From the NCBI RefSeq assembly GCF_003063315.1, contig NZ_NERV01000001.1, forward strand, positions 1,276,202 through 1,340,201: a stretch of DNA of 64,000 bases, given 5' to 3'. Every line of letters starts with the position of its first letter. Position 1 is the stretch's first letter. Origin of the DNA: Limnohabitans sp. T6-5. GTDB lineage: Bacteria > Pseudomonadota > Gammaproteobacteria > Burkholderiales > Burkholderiaceae_C. Below are positions 1-9,659 of the stretch, piece by piece. Both the position numbers and the translations under genes were made by a program. Under the pieces are notes generated by a model, which saw only the letters and a program-made list of their open reading frames with translations, ran no database searches and was not told where the DNA came from.

Positions 1-2
1 TT

Positions 3-539
3 ATCCCGGCCGATCCACTGACCACACCGTTGCACATTGCACCAGTCTGGTACTTCACACCGTTCTATTCGATGTTGCGTGCGATCACCAGCGAGATGAT
101 GTACGCCCTGATCGCTTGCGTGGTGTTGGGAGCTGTTTTGGCGGTGATCAAAGGCAAATTGCCTCAGGTGCTCAAGGGTGCTGTGATCGGTGCCGCTGTG
201 GTGATTTCTGCCCTGATGCTGTCGATTGACGCCAAATTTTGGGGTGTGGTCGTGATGGGTGGCGCTGTTGTCATCCTGTTCTTCTTGCCATGGCTCGACA
301 ACAGCCCGGTCAAATCGATTCGTTACCGCCCTGATTGGCACAAGTATCTGTATGCCGTGTTCGTGATCAACTTCCTGATCCTGGGCTATTTGGGTGTGCA
401 GCCACCTTCGCCTATCGGTGAGCGTGTCTCTCAAGTGGGTTCACTGTTCTATTTTGGCTTCTTCCTGTTGATGCCTTGGTGGAGCAAGCTGGGTACGCCC
501 AAGCAGGTTCCAGACCGTGTGACCTTCACGCCTCACTGA
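3..539 (+). CDS. petB: Cytochrome b of the bc1 complex, C-terminal part
   Basis: This is the last 178 residues of the membrane cytochrome b subunit of ubiquinol:cytochrome c reductase (complex III); the gene starts outside the window. The visible part opens with the Qo-site stretch HIAPVWYFTPFYSMLR, in which the PEWY glutamate of mitochondrial and alphaproteobacterial proteins is Val (PVWY). Several hydrophobic segments follow, at about residues 35-50, 58-75, 85-102, 120-138 and 150-163, as expected for the C-terminal helices that carry no haem ligands. The cytochrome c1 gene starts 20 bases downstream, so the two belong to one pet operon. Identity is clear from motif and context. Confidence 0.93.
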   Translation: MPADPLTTPLHIAPVWYFTPFYSMLRAITSEMMYALIACVVLGAVLAVIKGKLPQVLKGAVIGAAVVISALMLSIDAKFWGVVVMGGAVVILFFLPWLDNSPVKSIRYRPDWHKYLYAVFVINFLILGYLGVQPPSPIGERVSQVGSLFYFGFFLLMPWWSKLGTPKQVPDRVTFTPH

Positions 540-559
540 GATCCCGGAGATTCAAGAAC

Positions 560-1327
560 ATGAAAAACATCAAGAAACTCGCATTGGGCTTTGTGATGGC
601 CCTGGGCCTGATGGCCGGTGCACAAGCTTCCAGTGGCGGTGGCATTGCATGGGATAAAGCGCCCGTCAAAACCAATGACCTGGCATCTTTGCAAAATGGT
701 GCCAAGTTGTTTGTCAACTATTGCCTCAATTGCCATTCGGCCGCTTTCATGCGATTCAATCGCCTGAAAGACATCGGTTTGACTGAGCAGCAAATCAAGG
801 ACAACCTGTTGTTCCCGACGATCAAAGTCGGTGACACCATGAAGTCTGCGATCGATCCGCTGCAAGCCAAAGAGTGGTTCGGCAAGAATCCACCTGACCT
901 GACTTTGATGGCACGTTCGCGTTCTGGTCATGGCGGCACAGGTGCTGATTATCTCTACACTTACCTGCGCAGCTACCACCGTGATGCATCCAAGCCAACA
1001 GGCTGGAACAACATGGCTTTCCCGAACGTGGGCATGCCCAACGTGTTGTGGGAATTGCAGGGTGAACGTGAACCTGTCTTCGAAGAAAAAGAAGAGCACG
1101 GTCACACGGTTCAAATTTTCCAAGGATGGAAGCAAGTCAAGCCAGGCACAATGACACCTTTGCAATATGACCAGGCCGTGGGAGATTTGGTCAATTACAT
1201 GCAGTGGATGGCCGAGCCAGCCCAAAATACCCGAGTTCGCATTGGCGTCTGGGTCCTGATTTTCTTGTCGTTCTTCACCTTTATCGCCTGGCGTCTGAAT
1301 GCAGCGTACTGGAAAGACATCAAGTAA
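560..1327 (+). CDS. petC: Cytochrome c1 of the bc1 complex
   Basis: This encodes the 255-residue c1 subunit, which takes electrons from the Rieske protein and passes them to soluble cytochrome c. The N-terminus (MKNIKKLALGFVMALGLMAG then AQA) is a signal peptide. Haem is bound by CLNCH at about residues 54-58, and the sixth ligand is probably a Met in the NVGMPNVLWELQGE region. A hydrophobic segment near residues 230-248 anchors the protein with the haem domain in the periplasm. An in-frame start exists upstream at 476, but ATG 560 is chosen because it begins the signal peptide and is preceded by GGAG. A strong terminator follows, ending the pet operon. Confidence 0.95.
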   Translation: MKNIKKLALGFVMALGLMAGAQASSGGGIAWDKAPVKTNDLASLQNGAKLFVNYCLNCHSAAFMRFNRLKDIGLTEQQIKDNLLFPTIKVGDTMKSAIDPLQAKEWFGKNPPDLTLMARSRSGHGGTGADYLYTYLRSYHRDASKPTGWNNMAFPNVGMPNVLWELQGEREPVFEEKEEHGHTVQIFQGWKQVKPGTMTPLQYDQAVGDLVNYMQWMAEPAQNTRVRIGVWVLIFLSFFTFIAWRLNAAYWKDIK

Positions 1328-1362
1328 TTGATCTTTCACCCGGCTATTCGTCGGGTTCTGTG

Positions 1363-1404
1363 GAGTGGTGGGTCCAAAAGACCCCCCACTCTTTTTGATT
1401 TTTT
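1363..1404 (+). terminator. Rho-independent terminator after petC
   Basis: A 12-bp stem with one mismatch (GAGTGGTGGGTC with GACCCCCCACTC) and a CAAAA loop is followed by TTTTTGATTTTTT. It separates the pet operon from sspA. Confidence 0.85.
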
Positions 1405-1419
1405 GAGGAGCCTCTTGCC

Positions 1420-2031
1420 ATGATGGTGCTTTATTCCGGAACCACTTGCCCTTTTTCCCATCGTTGCCGATTTGTGCTGTTTGAAAAAGGCATGGACTTC
1501 GAAATCCGTGATGTGGACCTGTACAACAAGCCCGAAGACATCAATGTGATGAATCCCTACGGCCAGGTTCCAATTCTGGTCGAGCGCGACCTGATTTTGT
1601 ACGAATCCAACATCATCAATGAGTACATTGATGAGCGCTTTCCGCACCCTCAACTGATGCCTGGTGACCCGGTTGACCGCGCACGAGTGCGTTTGTTCTT
1701 GCTCAACTTTGAGAAAGAGCTCTTTGCCCATGTGCTGACACTTGAAAATCGTGCTCTCAAAGGCAATGACAAGGCGCTGGAGAAAGCCCGTGCCCACATT
1801 CGTGACCGTTTGACGCAGTTGGCCCCTGTGTTCTTGAAGAACAAGTTCATGTTGGGTGACAACTTCTCGATGCTTGATGTGGCCATCGCACCGTTGCTGT
1901 GGCGTCTGGACTACTACGGGATCGAATTGAGCAAAAATGCAGCTCCATTGCTGAAATATGCCGAACGCATCTTTTCACGCCCAGCATATATCGAAGCTTT
2001 GACCCCATCTGAAAAGGTCATGCGCAAATAA
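1420..2031 (+). CDS. sspA: Stringent starvation protein A, glutathione S-transferase fold
   Basis: The 203-residue product has an N-terminal thioredoxin-like domain (MMVLYSGTTCPFSHRCRFVL) and an all-helical C-terminal domain, the usual GST arrangement. In enteric bacteria SspA binds RNA polymerase and is not a glutathione enzyme. In betaproteobacteria the gene lies, as here, between the pet operon and sspB. The ATG at 1420 is directly followed by a second ATG at 1423; TGAGGAG upstream serves either. sspB begins within 20 bases of the stop, so the two are co-transcribed. The family is certain; the RNA polymerase role is inferred from orthologues. Confidence 0.9.
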   Translation: MMVLYSGTTCPFSHRCRFVLFEKGMDFEIRDVDLYNKPEDINVMNPYGQVPILVERDLILYESNIINEYIDERFPHPQLMPGDPVDRARVRLFLLNFEKELFAHVLTLENRALKGNDKALEKARAHIRDRLTQLAPVFLKNKFMLGDNFSMLDVAIAPLLWRLDYYGIELSKNAAPLLKYAERIFSRPAYIEALTPSEKVMRK

Positions 2032-2049
2032 ACTCGCATGGAGTCCACA

Positions 2050-2493
2050 ATGATCAGTGACACCGAATTGCCTTCAACGCGCCCGTATTTGATTCGGGCG
2101 CTGTATGAGTGGTGCTCTGAAAACGGCTTCACTCCCTATGTTGCTGTGAAAGTGGACAACTCTGTGCAGGTGCCGCGGGAGTATGTTCAAGGTGGTGAAA
2201 TTGTGTTGAACGTGAGCATGGACGCCACCAGCTCCCTGAAATTGGGCAATGACTTCATAGAGTTCAAAGCCCGGTTTGGGGGCAAGCCGCGTGACATCAT
2301 GGTTCCCATATCGCGCGTGATGGCCATTTATGCCCGTGAAAATGGCCAAGGCATGGCTTTCCCAGTCAGCGAAGAAGAACCTGCTGCATCCAGTCTGTCT
2401 GAAGCACGGATACAAGAACACGTATCAACCGATGATGACGCGACACCACCCCCTTCAACGCCTCCTAGGCCGACATTGAAACGTATCAAATAA
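2050..2493 (+). CDS. sspB: ClpXP protease specificity-enhancing factor SspB
   Basis: The 147-residue product is an adaptor that delivers ssrA-tagged and some other substrates to ClpXP. The N-terminal core STRPYLIRALYEWCSENG is diagnostic for the family. The C-terminal third is a low-complexity, acidic and proline-rich linker ending in RPTLKRIK, which corresponds to the flexible tail that docks on ClpX. An in-frame ATG at 2038 exists, but ATG 2050 is preferred because GGAG lies eight bases upstream. It follows sspA directly, the usual order. Confidence 0.93.
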   Translation: MISDTELPSTRPYLIRALYEWCSENGFTPYVAVKVDNSVQVPREYVQGGEIVLNVSMDATSSLKLGNDFIEFKARFGGKPRDIMVPISRVMAIYARENGQGMAFPVSEEEPAASSLSEARIQEHVSTDDDATPPPSTPPRPTLKRIK

Positions 2494-2549
2494 AAAATAA
2501 CGCCATGTGTCCTGGAATGTGCACTGGAGCACGTTAAAATCTAGCCCGT

Positions 2550-2625
2550 GCCGCTTTAGCTCAGTTGGTAGAGCACCCGCCTTGTAAGCGGTAGGTCGTC
2601 AGTTCGAATCCGACAAGCGGCACCA
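2550..2625 (+). tRNA. tRNA-Thr (anticodon TGT)
   Basis: Full cloverleaf of 76 nt. The acceptor stem GCCGCTT pairs with AAGCGGC, the T-arm contains GTTCGAATC, the anticodon TGT is at 2583-2585, and ACCA is encoded at 2622-2625. A TAAAAT -10-like hexamer lies just upstream at 2535-2540. Confidence 0.97.
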
Positions 2626-2630
2626 AAATC

Positions 2631-2668
2631 AAAAGGCCCTGATCATCCGATCAGGGCCTTTTTTCTTG
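2631..2668. terminator. Bidirectional terminator between tRNA-Thr and the DUF721 gene
   Basis: AAAAGGCCCTGATC and GATCAGGGCCTTTTTT form a near-perfect 14-bp stem around ATCC. With A-rich and T-rich flanks it can end both the tRNA transcript and the convergent minus-strand gene. Confidence 0.9.
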
Positions 2669-2681
2669 AGGGGGTGACGAA

Positions 2682-2990
2682 TCAACCGATTCGGCTTTGA
2701 ACTTTGATCCGTATGGAGTTGACGGCCATCCCTTTGGTGTTGAGGTGTGCCTGCAAGGCGGGCACCAATTGACGCAACTTGGCAGCAACAGCGTTGGAAC
2801 TCACCAGCAAACACCAGGCGCCGTCTTCAATAGGGCCTGCCTGAACACTGGCTCGCAGTGGTGCAGGTAACAAGTTACGTATGGTTTGCAGGCGTTCTGA
2901 CGATTCGCGCAGTCTGCTGGCCAAGAGTGCAAAAGTGGGTGACTCTTGCACGGCTTGTTGCAGGGGAATGGCGTGATGTCGTCTTTGCAT
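2682..2990 (-). CDS. DUF721 / DciA-like protein
   Basis: A 102-residue protein of the DUF721 (DciA-like) family. DciA proteins help load the replicative DnaB helicase in bacteria that lack DnaC. The product starts MQRRHHAIPLQQAVQ and has the family core of alternating helices (LRESSERLQTIRNLLPAPLR), ending in a strand with SIRIKVQSRIG. It stands alone, divergent from secA, which is a frequent place for this gene in betaproteobacteria. A longer TTG start at 3044 is possible; ATG 2990 is chosen because the conserved region begins there. Family assignment is moderately secure; the helicase-loading role is inferred. Confidence 0.72.
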   Translation of the reverse strand: MQRRHHAIPLQQAVQESPTFALLASRLRESSERLQTIRNLLPAPLRASVQAGPIEDGAWCLLVSSNAVAAKLRQLVPALQAHLNTKGMAVNSIRIKVQSRIG

Positions 2991-3033
2991 GGCCAGCCGA
3001 TTATCCGGCAGATGCTCCTCACAGGATGACGTC

Positions 3034-3064
3034 TTGAAAACCAAGTGGGCACAGAGGCTAAAAT
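3034..3064 (+). promoter_or_regulatory. Candidate secA promoter
   Basis: TTGAAA (3034-3039) and TAAAAT (3059-3064) lie 19 bases apart. The elements are good but the spacing is long. Use of this promoter would give secA an untranslated leader of roughly 135 bases. Confidence 0.3.
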
Positions 3065-3175
3065 CCCACGATTGAGCTGGCGTCCTTGGCGCTCAGCATG
3101 GCAAGTAGGGTCTTGTTACCCGGCGGCCTGGCTTCATATGAAACTTTTAACCTGACAGGATAGACGGTCTGTTTC

Positions 3176-3191
3176 TCAGCCTTTTGGCTGA
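3176..3191 (+). promoter_or_regulatory. Small hairpin abutting the secA ribosome-binding site
   Basis: TCAGCC and GGCTGA form a 6-bp stem with a TTTT loop. The last base of the stem is the first base of the AAGGTGG ribosome site of secA, so folding could limit initiation. The role is inferred only from position. Confidence 0.35.
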
Positions 3192-3208
3192 AGGTGGATC
3201 TTGTAGAC

Positions 3209-5956
3209 ATGGCCATCCCATTCCTCACCAAAATTTTCGGCAGTCGCAATGACCGCCTGCTCAAGCAATACCGCAAATTGGTCGAACGCATCAATGCGCT
3301 CGAAACCAGTCTCGAGAGTTTGAGTGATGATGACTTGCGTGCCAAGACCCAAAGTTTCAAAGAACGCGTCGCAGCAGGTGAAACCTTGGACGCCCTGCTG
3401 CCTGAGGCTTTTGCCGTGGTCCGCGAGGGCTCCAAGCGGGTCATGAAGATGCGCCATTTCGACGTTCAGCTGGCGGGTGGCATTGCGCTGCACAACGGCA
3501 AGATCGCTGAAATGCGAACTGGCGAAGGCAAGACACTGACGTCCACACTGCCCGCCTATCTGAATGCGCTGGCTGGAAAAGGCGTGCATGTGGTCACGGT
3601 CAATGATTACCTGGCCAGCCGCGATGCACAGTGGATGGGCAAGCTGTTCAACTTCCTGGGGCTGTCTGTGGGCATCAACTTGCCGCAGATGCAGCGTGAG
3701 GACAAGCAAGGCGCTTACAACGCCGATATCACCTACGGCACCAACAACGAATACGGCTTTGATTACCTGCGCGACAACATGGTCTACGAAGCGCAAGACC
3801 GTGTTCAACGGCCGCTGAACTTTGCCATCATCGACGAAGTGGACTCGATCCTGATCGATGAAGCTCGCACGCCGCTCATCATCAGTGGTCAAGCCGAAGA
3901 CCACACTGCCACCTACATGGCGATGAAGCAGGTTATTCCGCTTCTCACCCGCCAAGAGGGCGAGGCCGATCCACGCACTGGTGAAGGCATCATCACGCCC
4001 GGTGACTTTACGGTCGATGAAAAGGCGCATCAGATATTCCTGACCGAGCAAGGCCATGAAAAAGCCGAAGCGGTGTTGGCCGAAATGGGCATGATCCCTG
4101 AAGGCGCGAGCCTCTACGACCCCGCCAACATCACGCTGATGCACCACCTGAACGCAGCATTGCGTGCTCAGCATCTGTACCATCGTGACCAGCACTATGT
4201 GGTGCAAGACGGTGAAATCATCATCGTGGACGAGTTCACGGGCCGCCTCATGAGTGGCCGCCGCTGGAGCGATGGCTTGCATCAGGCTGTGGAGGCCAAA
4301 GAGGGTGTGCAAATCCAGGCTGAAAACCAGACGATGGCATCGATCACGTTCCAGAATTATTTCCGTTTGTACAACAAGATTGGCGGCATGACGGGTACGG
4401 CAGATACCGAAGCCTATGAGTTCCAGGAAATATACGGTCTTGAGACGGTGGTGATTCCGCCGCACCGTAAGAGCCAGCGTGAAGACCAGCTTGACCGCGT
4501 CTACAAAACTTCTCAAGAGCGCTACGACGCCGCCATTGCGGACATTCGCGAATGCCATGAGCGCGGGCAGCCCGTGCTGGTGGGTACCACCTCCATTGAG
4601 AACTCGGAGTTGATCTCCGAGATGCTCACGAAGGAGAAACTGGCGCACCAAGTGCTGAACGCCAAGCAGCATGCGCGTGAAGCCGACATCGTGGCGCAAG
4701 CGGGGCGTCCTGGCATGATCACTATCGCCACCAACATGGCTGGTCGTGGCACCGACATTGTGTTGGGCGGCAACATTGAAAAAGACATTCAGGCCTTCGA
4801 AGCCGATGAGTCATTGTCTAAAGAAGAGCTGCAAATGCGCGTAGACGAATTGCGTGAGCAGTGGAAAGTCGTGCACGAGCTGGTCAAGGCCAATGGCGGT
4901 TTGCGCATCATTGCGACAGAGCGCCATGAATCCCGCCGCATTGACAACCAGTTGCGGGGTCGTTCCGGCCGTCAGGGTGACCCCGGCTCATCACGCTTTT
5001 ATCTGAGCCTGGATGACCCTCTGATGCGCATTTTTGCGGGTGATCGTGTGCGCGCCATCATGGACCGCTTGAAGATGCCCGAAGGTGAAGCCATTGAAGC
5101 GGGCATTGTCACGCGCAGCATCGAAAGCGCTCAGCGCAAGGTCGAAGGGCGTAACTTCGACATTCGCAAGCAGTTGCTCGAATACGATGATGTGTCCAAT
5201 GACCAGCGTAAGGTGATTTATCAGCAGCGCAATGACATCCTGGATGCCCAGGACATGGAAGGTCAGATTGCCTCGCTGCGTGAAGGATGCTTTACCGATC
5301 TGGTGCGCCAATATGTGCCCGCTGAATCGGTGGAAGAACAATGGGATCTGGCCAGCCTGGAAAAGGTGCTGGCCGACGAATGGCAGTTGTCCGTGGATTT
5401 GCGTGGCAAGGTGCAGGCATCGAACGCCATCACGGATGAAGACATTCTGGAGACCGTGGTGGCAGCGGCGCATGCCCAATTCCAGGGCAAACTCGATCAG
5501 GTGGGCGCTGCCAATTTCACCCCGTTTGAACGCATGGTGCTGCTGCAAAGCATCGACACGCATTGGCGCGAACACCTCAGTTCACTGGATTACCTGCGCC
5601 AAGGCATTCATTTGCGCGGCTACGCACAAAAGCAGCCCAAGCAAGAGTACAAGCGTGAAGCCTTTGAGTTGTTTGGTCAATTGCTCGACTCAGTCAAAAA
5701 CGAGGTCACGCGCACCTTGATGACGGTGCGCATTTCCTCAGGCGAGGAGATGGAGCAAGCCGCGCATGACATTGAAGAGCGCGCCGAAAACGTCAGCCAC
5801 GTCACCTACACCGCACCCGATGAAAACGGGCAAGCGCAAACAGTGCCCGCAGACTTGGCTGGGATGGCGCCAGAATGGGGCCCTGTGGGCCGCAACGACC
5901 CTTGCCCCTGTGGCAGCGGCAAAAAATACAAGCAGTGCCACGGCAAACTGGCCTGA
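3209..5956 (+). CDS. secA: Preprotein translocase ATPase SecA
   Basis: The 915-residue motor drives post-translational export through SecYEG. Visible are Walker A (MRTGEGKT, about residue 102), the helicase motif [18 protein letters not shown], the cross-linking domain between, second-lobe motifs including [14 protein letters not shown] and RGRSGRQGD, and the C-terminal zinc motif [14 protein letters not shown] that binds SecB and phospholipid. The start at ATG 3209 ([16 protein letters not shown]) fits the family; a GTG at 3194 is less likely. The ribosome site AAGGTGG overlaps the end of a small hairpin (3176-3191). No SecM-like leader was seen. Confidence 0.97.
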   Translation: MAIPFLTKIFGSRNDRLLKQYRKLVERINALETSLESLSDDDLRAKTQSFKERVAAGETLDALLPEAFAVVREGSKRVMKMRHFDVQLAGGIALHNGKIAEMRTGEGKTLTSTLPAYLNALAGKGVHVVTVNDYLASRDAQWMGKLFNFLGLSVGINLPQMQREDKQGAYNADITYGTNNEYGFDYLRDNMVYEAQDRVQRPLNFAIIDEVDSILIDEARTPLIISGQAEDHTATYMAMKQVIPLLTRQEGEADPRTGEGIITPGDFTVDEKAHQIFLTEQGHEKAEAVLAEMGMIPEGASLYDPANITLMHHLNAALRAQHLYHRDQHYVVQDGEIIIVDEFTGRLMSGRRWSDGLHQAVEAKEGVQIQAENQTMASITFQNYFRLYNKIGGMTGTADTEAYEFQEIYGLETVVIPPHRKSQREDQLDRVYKTSQERYDAAIADIRECHERGQPVLVGTTSIENSELISEMLTKEKLAHQVLNAKQHAREADIVAQAGRPGMITIATNMAGRGTDIVLGGNIEKDIQAFEADESLSKEELQMRVDELREQWKVVHELVKANGGLRIIATERHESRRIDNQLRGRSGRQGDPGSSRFYLSLDDPLMRIFAGDRVRAIMDRLKMPEGEAIEAGIVTRSIESAQRKVEGRNFDIRKQLLEYDDVSNDQRKVIYQQRNDILDAQDMEGQIASLREGCFTDLVRQYVPAESVEEQWDLASLEKVLADEWQLSVDLRGKVQASNAITDEDILETVVAAAHAQFQGKLDQVGAANFTPFERMVLLQSIDTHWREHLSSLDYLRQGIHLRGYAQKQPKQEYKREAFELFGQLLDSVKNEVTRTLMTVRISSGEEMEQAAHDIEERAENVSHVTYTAPDENGQAQTVPADLAGMAPEWGPVGRNDPCPCGSGKKYKQCHGKLA

Positions 5957-5972
5957 AATGGCATGGCGCATA

Positions 5973-5996
5973 AAAACGGGCCTCGGCCCGTTTTCT
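5973..5996 (+). terminator. Rho-independent terminator after secA
   Basis: AAAACGGGCC and GGCCCGTTTT form a stem around a two-base TC loop (5973-5994), ending in T residues. It closes secA before argJ. Confidence 0.85.
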
Positions 5997-6070
5997 TTAT
6001 GGTGCGCCTTGCTCAATGGCTTGAATGGACTGAATATTTCTGCATTTTTCCTGTTTACTGAAGGATCGAC

Positions 6071-7300
6071 ATGCCCGTGAATTTGCCCCCTCTGGACCCC
6101 GCTCAACTGAGCCCGATTGCCGGTGTTCGCATTGGCATTGCCGAAGCCGGTGTGCGCAAAGCGAATCGCAAGGACTTGACTGTTTTCCTGCTCGATGATG
6201 GCGCCAGCGTGGCCGGGGTGTTCACCAGCAACCGTTTTTGTGCAGCCCCAGTGCAGGTGTGCCGTGAACACCTGAGCGCGGGCAGTGCGGTGCGAGCGTT
6301 GGTGATCAATACCGGCAATGCCAATGCTGGCACGGGTGCGCCGGGTTTGGCCCATTCACGTCAAACCTGCGAGGCGCTGGCGGCATTGCTGAAGTGCCAG
6401 GCCAGTCAGATCTTGCCGTTTTCTACCGGCGTGATCATGGAGCCCCTGCCTGTGGACCGCATTGTGGCGAGCTTGCCCGCTGCTTTGGCCAACGCGCAGT
6501 CAGCGCATTGGGCACAAGCCGCCGAAGGCATCATGACCACCGACACTCAGCCCAAGGCGGCCAGTGTGCAGGTTCAGGTGGGTGGCAAAACCGTGAGCAT
6601 CACCGGCATCAGCAAAGGCGCGGGCATGATTCGGCCCAATATGGCCACCATGCTGGGATTCGTGGCCACCGATGCCTGCATTGATCCCGCTTTGTTACCA
6701 GCCCTGGTCAAGCACCTGGCCGATGGGTCCTTCAACCGCATCACCATCGATGGCGACACATCGACCAACGATTCGTTCATGCTGATCGCCACGCACCAGG
6801 CGGATCATGACCCCATCACATCACTGGACAGTGTGGAGGGCCAGGCACTGGCAAGCGGGCTGCTGCAAGTGGCCCGACAACTGGCGCATGCCATCGTGCG
6901 CGATGGCGAAGGCGCCACCAAATTCATCACCGTTCAGGTCGACGGTGGCCGCACGGGCGAAGAGTGCCGTCAGGTGGCTTATGCCATTGCCCATTCGCCC
7001 TTGGTGAAAACGGCTTTCTTTGCCAGCGACCCGAATCTGGGCCGCATTCTGGCGGCAGTGGGCTATGCCGGCATCACCGACCTGGACCAGGGACTGATCG
7101 AATTGCATCTGGACGATGTGCATGTGGTCTCGAAAGGCGGACGCCGCGCTGAATACCGTGAAGAAGACGGCCAACGTGTCATGAAGCAAGCTGAAATCAC
7201 GGTGCGTGTGGGTTTGGGGCGTGGCACGGCCAGTGACACGGTGTGGACATGCGATTTGAGCCACGAATATGTCACCATCAACGCGGACTACCGATCATGA
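6071..7300 (+). CDS. argJ: Bifunctional ornithine acetyltransferase / N-acetylglutamate synthase
   Basis: This 409-residue enzyme moves acetyl from N-acetylornithine to glutamate, recycling acetyl in arginine synthesis. ArgJ is made as a precursor that cleaves itself into alpha and beta chains. The cleavage region is visible as [16 protein letters not shown] near residues 178-193, with the Thr of ATML as the new N-terminal nucleophile. ThrThr-type substrate residues ([11 protein letters not shown]) lie upstream. The last bases overlap the ATG of the following ATPase gene (ATGA), so the two are translationally coupled. Identity is certain; whether the glutamate-acetylating activity is also present cannot be read from sequence. 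Confidence 0.95.
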   Translation: MPVNLPPLDPAQLSPIAGVRIGIAEAGVRKANRKDLTVFLLDDGASVAGVFTSNRFCAAPVQVCREHLSAGSAVRALVINTGNANAGTGAPGLAHSRQTCEALAALLKCQASQILPFSTGVIMEPLPVDRIVASLPAALANAQSAHWAQAAEGIMTTDTQPKAASVQVQVGGKTVSITGISKGAGMIRPNMATMLGFVATDACIDPALLPALVKHLADGSFNRITIDGDTSTNDSFMLIATHQADHDPITSLDSVEGQALASGLLQVARQLAHAIVRDGEGATKFITVQVDGGRTGEECRQVAYAIAHSPLVKTAFFASDPNLGRILAAVGYAGITDLDQGLIELHLDDVHVVSKGGRRAEYREEDGQRVMKQAEITVRVGLGRGTASDTVWTCDLSHEYVTINADYRS

Positions 7301-8181
7301 GCAGCACACTGGAACAACTGCTGGCCCAGGTCAGCCAACTCGTGACCCGGATCGAAGCGGTTTTGCCTCAACCCCTTTCTGAACCCGACTGGACGCAGGC
7401 CATTGCCTGGCGCTACCGCAAACGGTCTTCCGGGCACGGTGTGCTGGAGCCGGTTCGTCATGTCGCGGCCATGACGCTGGATGACCTCAAGGAAATCGAG
7501 GATCAGAAAGAGAAGCTGCAACGCAACACCGAGCAGTTTGTGAACGGGCGTCCCGCCAACAACGTCCTGCTGACCGGAGCCCGTGGCACCGGCAAGTCGT
7601 CGCTCATCAAGGCCTGCCTGAACACCTATGCCCCACAAGGCCTGCGCCTGATTGAGGTGGACAAGGAAGACCTGACGGATCTGCCTGACATCATTGAAGT
7701 GGTGGCTGGTCGGTCCGAGAAATTCATTGTGTATTGCGATGACCTGAGTTTTGAAGACGGTGAGCCGGGTTACAAGGCGCTCAAGTCAATTCTGGACGGC
7801 TCAGTGGCTGCGGCCACGCCCAATGTGCTGGTGTATGCCACCAGCAACCGCCGCCATTTGTTGCCCGAGTACATGCATGAAAACCTGACCTACACCCACA
7901 CCGATGACGGTGAAGTGCATCCGGGTGAAGTGGTGGAAGAAAAAATCTCGCTGTCGGAGCGTTTTGGCTTGTGGATCAGCTTTTATCCGTTCTCGCAAGA
8001 CGAGTACCTGACCATTGTGGCGCAGTGGCTGGGTGCCCTGGGCGCCACGCCAGCACAGATTGAAGCCGCACGGCCTGATGCCCTGCTCTGGGCGCTGGAG
8101 CGCGGGGGCTCACGCAGTGGTCGCATTGCCTACCAGTTCGCCCGAGACATGATGGGCCGTCAGCCCGGTATTGCGGCATGA
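7297..8181 (+). CDS. DUF815-family AAA ATPase
   Basis: A 294-residue P-loop ATPase of the DUF815 family. Walker A is [16 protein letters not shown] near residues 90-105, and the Walker B-like strand is [11 protein letters not shown] near 145-155. Sensor-like Asn and Arg residues follow in [15 protein letters not shown]. The N-terminal 70 residues are helical. It overlaps argJ by four bases and the mutT start by four bases, so the three genes form a tight unit. No biochemical role is established for this family that I can name; the context does not point to arginine synthesis as such. Confidence 0.85.
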   Translation: MSSTLEQLLAQVSQLVTRIEAVLPQPLSEPDWTQAIAWRYRKRSSGHGVLEPVRHVAAMTLDDLKEIEDQKEKLQRNTEQFVNGRPANNVLLTGARGTGKSSLIKACLNTYAPQGLRLIEVDKEDLTDLPDIIEVVAGRSEKFIVYCDDLSFEDGEPGYKALKSILDGSVAAATPNVLVYATSNRRHLLPEYMHENLTYTHTDDGEVHPGEVVEEKISLSERFGLWISFYPFSQDEYLTIVAQWLGALGATPAQIEAARPDALLWALERGGSRSGRIAYQFARDMMGRQPGIAA

Positions 8182-8648
8182 CCGATTTGCTGGTCGCGCA
8201 TGGAGATCGTCAGCGCGAAGGCGGCCCGGGCCGTCCGGTCGTGGATGTGGCTGTGGGCGTGCTCTTGCAGGCCGACGGGCAGTTTTTACTGACATCCCGA
8301 CCTGATGGCAAAGTCTATGCCGGGTATTGGGAGTTTCCGGGTGGCAAGCTCGAAGCCGGTGAAACGGTCGAGCAGGCCTTGCGCCGAGAGTTGCAGGAAG
8401 AGTTGGGCATCACCATTGGCGAAGCCGCAGTCTGGAAAACCCAGATGGTGGATTACCCCCATGCCCTGGTTCGACTTCATTTTTGCAAGGTGTGGCAGTG
8501 GCAGGGTGATTTGCAGATGCGTGAAGGCCAGTCACATGCCTGGCAGGCCTTGCCTGTGCAAGTGGTGCCTGTGTTGCCGGGAACGGTTCCGGTATTGACC
8601 TGGCTGGCCCAAGAGCGCCAGTTTGACCGAGCCACCCACAAGGACTGA
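8178..8648 (+). CDS. mutT: MutT-like Nudix hydrolase (8-oxo-dGTP diphosphatase type)
   Basis: The 156-residue Nudix protein carries the box GG-x2-EAGET-x6-RREL-x-EELGI at about residues 57-79, preceded by YWEFPGGK, which is typical of MutT (sanitising 8-oxo-dGTP to the monophosphate). The start ATG overlaps the stop of the ATPase gene. It faces the minus-strand yacG-zapD cluster. It lacks the C-terminal thiamine-phosphate synthase-like domain of some MutT proteins, being single-domain. Substrate preference is inferred from family similarity. Confidence 0.87.
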   Translation: MTDLLVAHGDRQREGGPGRPVVDVAVGVLLQADGQFLLTSRPDGKVYAGYWEFPGGKLEAGETVEQALRRELQEELGITIGEAAVWKTQMVDYPHALVRLHFCKVWQWQGDLQMREGQSHAWQALPVQVVPVLPGTVPVLTWLAQERQFDRATHKD

Positions 8649-8667
8649 ATGCCCTGCCCGAAGGCAT

Positions 8668-8883
8668 TCACTGCAGCCGGGGGTCTCCAAAACTGTCGTC
8701 TGGCGGTGTGTCGTCCGGTAACTTGAACTCTTCGCTGGCCCAGGCGCCTAAATCCACACCCTTGCAACGGGCGCTGCAAAAGGGACGATAAGGATTGGCG
8801 CTGCTGTAGAGGCTGATGCCACCGCAAGCGGGGCAGCGGACTTTGCGCGGTGTAATTGGGGTGGGCTGATTCAAATCGCTCAT
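8668..8883 (-). CDS. yacG: DNA gyrase inhibitor YacG, zinc protein
   Basis: A 71-residue zinc protein with the CPAC and FCSARC cysteine pairs (CX2C and CX3C) and an acidic C-terminal tail (EEFKLPDD). YacG binds GyrB in E. coli and inhibits gyrase. ATG 8883 is used; a GTG six bases upstream is possible but the ATG overlaps the zapD stop (ATGA), indicating coupling. It is the last gene of the pilB-pilC-pilD-coaE-zapD-yacG run. Confidence 0.9.
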   Translation of the reverse strand: MSDLNQPTPITPRKVRCPACGGISLYSSANPYRPFCSARCKGVDLGAWASEEFKLPDDTPPDDSFGDPRLQ

Positions 8884-9635
8884 GCGCACAAGGACATCTC
8901 AAAAGGCACATCTTCCGAGCAGGACAGCAAATGCCCATCACGCTCTTGCCGCATCATGCGGATCACGACCAGCAAGCGGTTACAGCTGATTTCAGGCGTG
9001 ATGCCCATGGACGGATCGATTTTTAGCCGCAGCAATTGGAAGGTCCGGCCTTGGGGCAGCGTCTGTTGCAGCATACCGGAGGGGGCGATCACTTTTTGTG
9101 TGGTGCCTGATTCGCGCAGCATTTTCAGCAGCAGTTGCACGGATTGCGCCAATGGTGCAAAAGGCGCCACCCATTGGTTCAAATCGGCCATGCGCTCTGA
9201 AGCCTCGTGGTGTTGCCAAGCATGGTAAGCGGGCAAGTCAAATTCGCAGGTGCCGCCCGGAATCACGGCGCGGCTGCGCAGTGCCATCAGGAAATCATTG
9301 TCGTGCAGACTTTGGCCGATTTTTCCAGTCAATTGATTGAGCACATCGAAGTATTCATCGAGCTGGCCAATCAGACCATTGAGGGCTTTTTCAGAGATGG
9401 CAGGGTTGCCTCGGTAGCCGTTGTACAGCTGTTTTTGACGCTCCAGGTCCTTCAGCACATCAGACTTGAGCTCTGCGCGCGAAGCCACCTCCATGATTTC
9501 AAACAAGGTGGTCAGGGCAAAGTGATGATCCACCGCTTCAGGGCGGGCCATCAATTGCCCCAGGCGGGTAAAGAGTTGTTGCAGACGCAAATAGGTGCGG
9601 ATGCGTTCGTTAAAGGGGTATTCGTACAGTATCAC
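8880..9635 (-). CDS. zapD: Cell division protein ZapD
   Basis: The 251-residue protein (DUF1342) cross-links FtsZ filaments at the division ring. It begins [21 protein letters not shown] after the initiator, the conserved family start. The N-terminal half is helical, and the C-terminal half is a beta domain ([22 protein letters not shown]). The start is GTG 9635, supported by GGAAG upstream and family alignment; the in-frame extension to 9659 is not conserved. It lies between coaE and yacG, the standard order in beta- and gammaproteobacteria. Confidence 0.93.
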   Translation of the reverse strand: MILYEYPFNERIRTYLRLQQLFTRLGQLMARPEAVDHHFALTTLFEIMEVASRAELKSDVLKDLERQKQLYNGYRGNPAISEKALNGLIGQLDEYFDVLNQLTGKIGQSLHDNDFLMALRSRAVIPGGTCEFDLPAYHAWQHHEASERMADLNQWVAPFAPLAQSVQLLLKMLRESGTTQKVIAPSGMLQQTLPQGRTFQLLRLKIDPSMGITPEISCNRLLVVIRMMRQERDGHLLSCSEDVPFEMSLCA

Positions 9636-9659
9636 GCGGCATCTTCCAGATGCCGCCAA

